Below are positions 57,240 to 64,000 of a stretch of 64,000 bases of DNA, piece after piece; within the stretch, counting starts at the first letter, position 1; the number at the start of each line of letters is the position of its first letter. Position numbers and translations under genes: made by a program. Below the pieces are notes generated by a model. The model was not told the origin of the DNA and made no database searches. It saw nothing but the letters and a program-made list of their open reading frames with translations. This DNA comes from Sinotaia quadrata. Its lineage: Eukaryota > Mollusca > Gastropoda > Architaenioglossa > Viviparidae. The stretch covers positions 44,880,759 through 44,944,758 of the forward strand of contig CM054181.1 of the NCBI GenBank assembly GCA_028829895.1, given 5' to 3'.

Positions 57240-60200
57240 TCATTCTTCTTCTGCCTCTAAGTTGATGTTATTGCCAAATTTAGCATAGAGCTGAACTTTG
57301 AGTTCTGATAGGATAGTTTTATGCAATTCAATCTGTGATTGCAAACTTGCAATTTCTTCTTCCACAGTTTTCTTCACCTTTTCAATCAGTGAGCTTGCTT
57401 CTTCTGCTGGGGTGCTAACAAACAGTTCTCCAATCTGATAAGTAATGTGAGTTAAGGCAATAGTCTTTGAATAAAAATGGTTAACCATTATGCATGGTAT
57501 GTCATAAAACTAAGTATGTATAGAAATGTTAAAGGATTTGAAAAACATTAGTGTAATTATGTCTAAACTAGTAAAAGGGTAAAAGACATTTAGAAAAACA
57601 AGTGAAGAAATACAAGAAAGTTATGATGCTTAATTTTCATACCAGAGATGCAATGTCATCTGGGTCAGTATAGTTTGTAAACAATAGACAGTTATTTGAT
57701 AGAGAAGACAGCTGTTCATCATTGGAATCTAACATTATTTGCTAGCCTTAGCTATTGCTTTTAAAAGTTAACCATAGGGTGATATTTTGTAAATTACATG
57801 TACTGAAAGGAAACAGGCTTTTTTCTATGCATCAGAAGTAAAATTTAAAAAATTTCTTCTGAGTGGAAGAAAATGGCTGTCAAAATCCATGGTGATCCAT
57901 GTGAAAGCTACAGTCTTAGCTGTGGATTTACTCCTCAAAAATAACACTGACTAGAACAGATGAATGTGTAAACTATCATTCTGTTGTTATGATACAAAAA
58001 TAATGATGTACTACATCTACAATGAATAAACACCTCATGTTTGCTGAATTACCTGTAAACCTGTAAAATGGAGCAGACAAGTCTGACTACTGTGTGACAT
58101 AATTCAAAGAATTTATCTACTAATAGTTTGATTGAACTTGCCATCTTCTGGTTAAAAAAACAGACAGCTGCTTAGTGAGTGGATTAGATCCATAAGACAC
58201 CCATAATAAAACCTGCATCTCTGTTGTTTATGACCATGCCACCTCTGCACTTGTATAGTGTTGTAACTAACTGGAAATATTTATTTGGTATAGTGTTGTA
58301 ACTATGTTCATCACAATCAAACTCAGTTATCACAAATGTCTATATTAAATTCCATTAAGCATATTAATTTTTACTTATATTTTCATTTTTGCATTTTCCT
58401 ATCTTATATACTATACCTTACTGTACTACTTAGTAGCCATTTTGAAACACAAACCTTACAGCTAAAACCTAGCAATGAAGAAAAATCATAACTCACACAC
58501 TAAGCTTTCAAACATCAAGGGTGTAGTTATAATTTCATTTTCTAGATCCATGTTATGTAATCTTATAATACATTAATAGCAGTGGGATGTTATTCTAATA
58601 GCACTTCTAATCCTGTGACTGAACCCACAACTGCACTTAAATGCATGCTTGAGACCAAAGATTAAATGAAAATCTACCAATTATGATATTGAATGTATCC
58701 ATTACAAGTAAAATTCTCAAGGATATGGAACAATTTCGTCTTCCCCCTCTAGCATCAATAGCTCAGTACTGGCATCCTCAAGATTTTCCAGTTGCTTCTG
58801 CAGCATACCACACACACAAAATAAATAAATAATTATTATAATTATTTTTTTTTTAAGCAATGATTAATAAAGTCAAGTTCAGAAATATACAAGAAAATAT
58901 AGTGGGATATAACATAAGATGGCAAGAGAGATGAAGATTCTTGCATATAGTGTAAGCTAGAAAGATTTAAGCAGAATTGCTGTTATTTAAGAACACTTCA
59001 TACTTCTGAGTTATCAGCTGTTAAAAATCTAAGTGGAGATGCCTCATTTAGGATGTAAATTATTAAAAAGGATTCTACAATTAAAATGTTCTAATGCTGA
59101 GTGAAGTAACACTAGTATCTAGGTAGGAATTTTCAAATTAATCTTTTTTTTATGCTGATTTAAATAACTGTCTGAAAAGCACATCATAATTACTCTCTTT
59201 TTTTTCCTGCTGGCAAATTGAGTACATACAAGTAAGAAGAAAAATAGAGAAAAATCATGTCCAAAGCTGTATATTGTTCACCAAAGTATATGCTCTACTA
59301 ATTTCTTTTTCTTTTAAAGAAAAATCTGTACCGCTAATAACTTTATCTAGAGTACTATAAAACTTTAATTAGGAGGGTGATAGGTAAGCAGTTAACTTTT
59401 TATTTAATCTGTTAACAATAAAATACATGTATTACTAACCAGAACAGAGGAGACAATCCACATTTCTGCTATATTTATTTTTCTCATATGAAATTATGTT
59501 TGCAGAAGAAAAAGTGAATATATCAAATTAACAGTCCTCAAATTTAACACTTTTGTAAAAAAAATAATAATTAAAATTTTTGAATTATAATTAAAAACTG
59601 CAAGAGACAATTCAACTATATAACATAATGATTGTTAATGCAAGAATATCTTCACAATAGATATGCTCCAAAATTAATTTTTGCTTTGTATGGGTGCAAA
59701 AATATGCTTTTCCAGTTCTTTAAAAAAAAAGTAAAACAAGCAGACAAAATATTCAGTCTATATTCTTTGATGATTAAATTAAATGAATTAAGTCTGAAAT
59801 CAACTAAAGTTCCCTGATTAAAATTTTAAAATATGTTATGAAGTGGACCATTTATCTTTTCAAGTGGAAAGAAAGATGCTTCCTAAACATGAAAAGCAAT
59901 CTTTAATTAATAAAAGTTCTACTTAAAGAAAAAAGTTCACCACATCCCTTCCTTAAAAAAAGTATTTTAGCAATTTTTCCCCATTCTTTCTAATAGTTTC
60001 TGATACTGTTGTTTGGACAGGAATACTTTCCATTAGACAAAGGAAATTTGTTTCCATTCTGTCTGGTGAATAACTGAAGCATTTCTGGTCACATATATAA
60101 TTATGAATTAATGAATGCAATGTGACCTACCTTATATAATGCTTACTATTCAGTTTGTTTAAAAACTTCAGTGTTTGCAGTAAAGATATTTAAACAATTA

Positions 60201-62893
60201 AACTGTGCTCAGTGAGAAAATATTTGCCTATGAGTATGAGAAGTTAGTGGAAAGTTTTCATCTTTCTTTGAAAGACAATGTGTCCTACTGTCACAAAATG
60301 TATTCTATTATGTTTGTTTAGGAAAAAGAAAAATGCCAAGTGCATGCAATCAAGGTATTTTTGCCAATGATTTAAAACAAACTTTGCTCATTGAGAAAAC
60401 ATTTGCCTCCAAGATGTTAGTGGAATGTTTCAGTTCCTCTTTGAAGAACAAAGGTTAAAGATATTTACCATACTCATTCATTACTTCAATGTGATTGTGT
60501 TGTACTTATTGATTATTCAAGTGATCTAGCAAAAACTGAGAATGTGATATACATACCAGGTAAGAAAATGCATTACAATATTTTTGTGTATTATTAAACA
60601 TAATTTTGATTAATTCTAGTTTTAAAGGAAAAAATATGCATTTACCTTTATAAATTTTCATATACTATTAATTTACAAGTTTAATGAATTTACAAACAAC
60701 AGACATGCATGGAGATATTAATTATATTCTTAAATTCATTTTAAGCCCTGTACCTTTTTCTGTTTCAGCTCTTCTTTAAGGTCCTGCATTTTAACATTGT
60801 GTCGAGCAAACTTATTTATCTTCTGCTGGTCTTCTAAAGTCACCTGGGCATCACTGTCACTCTGAAACAGATTTGTAGTAATAATAATAATATCGAATGA
60901 CTTAATTAAATTTAAAGCTCCCTTCTATTAAAAATCCCAAACACTTCACAATATTAATTCTATACAACAACAACTATACAAGGCCTGTATACAAATTACT
61001 TAAATTAGTTAAATACAAGAAAAGATAATAGAACAAAACAAAATGAATAATCCACATGCAACATAACAATATATAACAAATAAATATATTTATCATTAAA
61101 AAAAATAAATAAAACAGATTTACAAATGTATAGCTTGTGAACACAATGACAAAGAGAAAAGAGTAATATTTTTGCTGCTTCTGAGAGAAATATGGATATT
61201 TAGGAGCAACAAGCATAACACCAGTTTTATCATCATTTACCTCTAACTAATTAACTGTGTGGTATAATACAGCAACATTCCCCCCCCCCCATCCCCCAAA
61301 GAATAGCTGACAACTGTTAAAGATCAATTTGTCAGCACTGTTATATCTGTCCTATTATTCACTTACACTTTACAGACATAGTACAGAATTTCAACAATTC
61401 CCTTTCATGATGCTTCAGCCAATGTCCACAGATTTTCTGAAGATTCTGAAGAAATTTGTTCCAAACTTGATTTAGCCTCTACACTACTGCAGTGTTCAAA
61501 TTCAGAAATGCTTGCCCCACTGGCATCATAAATATTTTGTAAGCTAATTAATATTCATCATTTGCCACCTGACCTTTTACCACTCTAAATATAATCAGTA
61601 CAACAGCTAAGCATTAAAAGAGAAATCAATAAAACATGAAAATTCAAAATGCCAAATTAGTATACAAATTACAACTTCATTATTACAACATAAAATAACT
61701 GCAAGACTTAATCAACTCAATGATGTGACTAACAACTACACCAGGATAATAATGTTTTTAATGATAGTGACTTACAAACAAAAAAAAAATGATTAAGCTT
61801 ACTCATACTGATTATGATAAACTTATCTAAATAAATGGAGTTATTGCTAATGATTACTCATTATCAGTTTTCAAATCATAAAGCCCTATTTGATAAAAAG
61901 TAATCACACATATATATTAATAAAATAGTATTTAAAAAATTCTGCATTACTCTATCATTCAGTTAATAAAATCTTTTAATAAGTCCTTATGTCTCAAAGT
62001 CAAACAGCATCTTACTTAAATTTATATATTTTTTCAAAATAGTTTCTGACTGTTTGTCTTCCTTTAAAACTGCCCTCTTAAAAGTTGTTCTGCTTTCTCC
62101 ATTTTGGATGATGGAAATATTTCTGCTTTCACACATCTTAATTTACCTATATCCTTTGACACTTCATCTATAGTCTTTGACCATGTCTTACCTCTGCATC
62201 TGCAGGAAGAATTTGGCATCCAGAAAACAAAGTGTCAATAAAATGGTCAGCATTCCAGCTTGGATAACCCAAGCTAAGGTGTCCAACATGGTGGTTATTA
62301 GACCAATTATCTTTCTTTATAAAGTGCCTTTATACAGTGATATTTGAATGTATAAAACTAAGCATAGCCCAAATACTGCCACCATCTATAGCAGGTGTAT
62401 CTTATACATGTGGCCTAGTTGGTCATATTTCATGATGTGTGATCATGTAATGATGTAGCCAGTTATATGTTATGTGGACCTTGGTTTAAAACTAGCAGCA
62501 AGCTGTAAATATAATACTAATACAGTAATAGCGAACTTCCTTTCAAATAATCACCATTATATATATTACACACACAAAAAAAATCTTCTCTCTTCCACTT
62601 TACACATAGGAAAAAAAAATTTCCCCATTTTTTCTGTGTTTATTTATCTGTATGGAGGTGAGACTAAGCATGACTCTTACAGTCCAAGGCCCTAGATATT
62701 TTATTCAATCTGGCTTATGACCCACAAAAATTGGATGTCCCTGATCTAATGTGCCAAGAAGTGTGTCTGATGATAATCAAGGACAATATGTAGGCCTAAC
62801 TATTATGAATGACACTGAATGATGAAAAAAAAATAAAGCCATGCTTGATCTTCCTAAAAGAGTTTCTAACCAGAACTGTCTCTCTCACAAACG

Positions 62894-62956
<63 letters not shown>

Positions 62957-63449
62957 ATCTACATCACATGAGATGCAAAAACAAAATATATGTTTAAATA
63001 TAATAATGAGACTGATAATCGTATATTTAACATAATAAAATTAATAGGATATAAATGTTTCACTTCATACTCATAGTCATAGGTCAGTACATTTTGCATC
63101 AATTGGAAACGCCTGTCATACTTCAACCAACGAACTTAACGATCCACAATTAGGGGTCAATCCTGGATATCAATATATCTTACTTAGTACTCTCACTTCT
63201 TCAGCTTCTGGAATCATAGATTAACTCATTAACTGATTAAGGTAGTGCAATTCAATTTCAATGGTATTTTTTGTATACACAAACAAAATTAATTGAGAAA
63301 AATTTTAAGAAACCCAAGTAAAATATAAATGAAATCTCTTTCAGTAGTGCAGTCAGATATTTTAATTTACAATAAGATTTTGTAATAAAATTAATAAGAA
63401 AAAAGTTTCTATGAGAACAGAAACTCACGTCTTTCATAGTAGCTGCCAT
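57240..63449 (-). CDS. PFDN4: Prefoldin subunit 4, four exons
   Basis: Exons in transcript order: 63429-63449, 60754-60861, 58727-58797, 57240-57441, giving 133 aa (human about 134). It starts MAATMKD like the human protein and continues VTLEDQQKINKFARHN, QLENLEDASTELLM, IVPYQIGELFVS and the near-invariant C-terminal LKVQLYAKFGNNINLEAEE. Two coiled-coil helices flank the central beta-hairpin region, as in beta-type prefoldin subunits. The protein is a subunit of the cytosolic hexameric prefoldin chaperone, which hands nascent actin and tubulin to the CCT/TRiC chaperonin. The first exon codes only seven residues. The last intron does not fit GT-AG: only joining at CC|ATATCCTT and ..ATTAC|TTATCAG restores P-Y-Q-I, so it is read as a U12-type AT-AC intron. 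The gene is head-to-head with a plus-strand gene, with 182 bp between the start codons. Confidence 0.96.
60160..60450. repeat. Degenerate duplication of about 170 bp in PFDN4 intron 2
   Basis: CTCAGTGAGAAAATATTTGCC and, about 170 bp on, CTCATTGAGAAAACATTTGCC, each followed by GTTAGTGGAA and CTTTGAA (motifs compared over 20 bases). Two diverged copies. Confidence 0.6.
62896..62954. repeat. (CA)n microsatellite in PFDN4 intron 1
   Basis: About 29 uninterrupted CA units. Confidence 0.97.
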
Positions 63450-63631
63450 CTTGTTTACTTGAACTGATGCGGAGCAACAAATTAAAATTAATACTTAAAA
63501 TGTTCATAGCTAATTCACTTTTGATAAAGTGAAAATCTGAAAACTTTTAATTTTTAACTAGGGCATTAAAAAGATAAATTAAAAGTGTTCTGTTGATATA
63601 TTTATTTAATGCGATATCATTGTGTTGAAAG
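63450..63631. promoter_or_regulatory. Divergent promoter region between PFDN4 and the plus-strand gene
   Basis: 182 bp separate the opposed start codons. It has no TCTCGCGAGA element and is mostly AT-rich, with a few CpGs close to each ATG. It is called a shared promoter from gene orientation and spacing only. Confidence 0.5.
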
Positions 63632-63812
63632 ATGGCGCCATCCTTAAATGTCGTTGCCTTTGGTGTTGCAGGTACTATTATTTTATTTGATACTAAAAAA
63701 TATTTTGTTATAATTCGAGATACATACATATTACAAATGTTATTAGCACATATATACTATTATTTGCAGGTTTTCTATGGGTTTGTGCAGCCCAGATTGA
63801 GTTGGACAACAG
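63632..63812 (+). CDS. 5' end of an unidentified gene, two coding exons, runs off the window
   Basis: Candidate exon 1 is 63632-63671, with ATGG context and donor G|gtacta. Exon 2 is 63770-63812, with acceptor tatttgcag and donor AACAG|gtaaga. Joined in phase they read MAPSLNVVAFGVAGFLWVCA followed by AQIELDN, a hydrophobic stretch typical of a signal peptide or signal anchor. The next exon would lie beyond base 64000. An open frame happens to continue through the intron sequence to 63982, but the strong gtaaga donor argues against reading it as coding. The position, divergent from PFDN4 at a short distance, supports a real promoter and gene here. I do not recognise the family. The gene is likely, but the exon details are tentative. 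Confidence 0.45.
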
Positions 63813-64000
63813 GTAAGACTCAAACTGACATTTTATTATATAGAACTTGTAGCAGACGTCTCAACAAGAACCACAAAATCGATTTCACGTGCAATCGCAC
63901 AACGAATGGTAGAGCGACAAGTATCCTTTGCTTGTGTTTCGCGTTAACCATTGCTATATTGGCATTTAAATTATATAACTGATTCATTGCAACCACCTCA

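Noticed and set aside
57430..57488. PFDN4 exon 4 starting at the in-frame ATG at 57488
   Set aside because: The first residues (MVNHFYSKTIALTHIT) are intron sequence including the U12 branch site; the conserved protein begins at Y-Q-I-G.
63632..63982. Continuous 116-codon frame, or a three-exon 73-aa protein ending at 63982
   Set aside because: The continuous frame runs through good splice sites. The three-exon version needs a 31-bp intron (63813-63843), too short to be credible.

Overview
The window is animal nuclear DNA. It is AT-rich, with genes split into short exons by GT-AG introns, long (CA)n/(GT)n tracts, many minisatellites and degraded transposons. Gene content (MORN1-like, NECAB, PFDN4) is metazoan. 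The style of the introns and repeats suggests a lophotrochozoan, most likely a cephalopod mollusc; this taxonomic call is an inference from style, not from a marker gene.

Layout. (1) 1594-21847, minus strand: a nine-exon MORN1-like gene (403 aa assembled) whose introns are packed with tandem arrays. (2) 21848-21917: a 70-bp gap between two divergent start codons carrying the palindrome TCTCGCGAGA, a probable bidirectional promoter. (3) 21918-35445, plus strand: a complete twelve-exon NECAB gene (334 aa; EF-hand, coiled coil, C-terminal ABM-type domain). (4) 35446-43258: intergenic; a likely long AT-rich NECAB 3' UTR, then a patch of dispersed and duplicated repeats (39.0-42.7 kb). (5) 43259-52936, plus strand: a six-exon gene for a 317-aa protein without a recognisable enzyme domain, possibly a sperm/axonemal protein. 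Its first 5' splice site lies in a 48-bp tandem array. (6) 52937-57239: intergenic, hAT-like debris and minisatellites. (7) 57240-63449, minus strand: complete four-exon prefoldin subunit 4, whose last intron has the hallmarks of a U12-type AT-AC intron. (8) 63632-end, plus strand: the first two exons of a divergent gene that leaves the window.

The genes form two head-to-head pairs (MORN1/NECAB and PFDN4/unknown) plus one singleton, and do not make a pathway. The most unusual signals are in RNA processing: the AT-AC intron, a GC-AG intron in NECAB, and several tandem arrays that include or abut functional splice sites. All exon structures were assembled by hand from splice signals, reading-phase continuity and recall of the protein families; no alignment was run.
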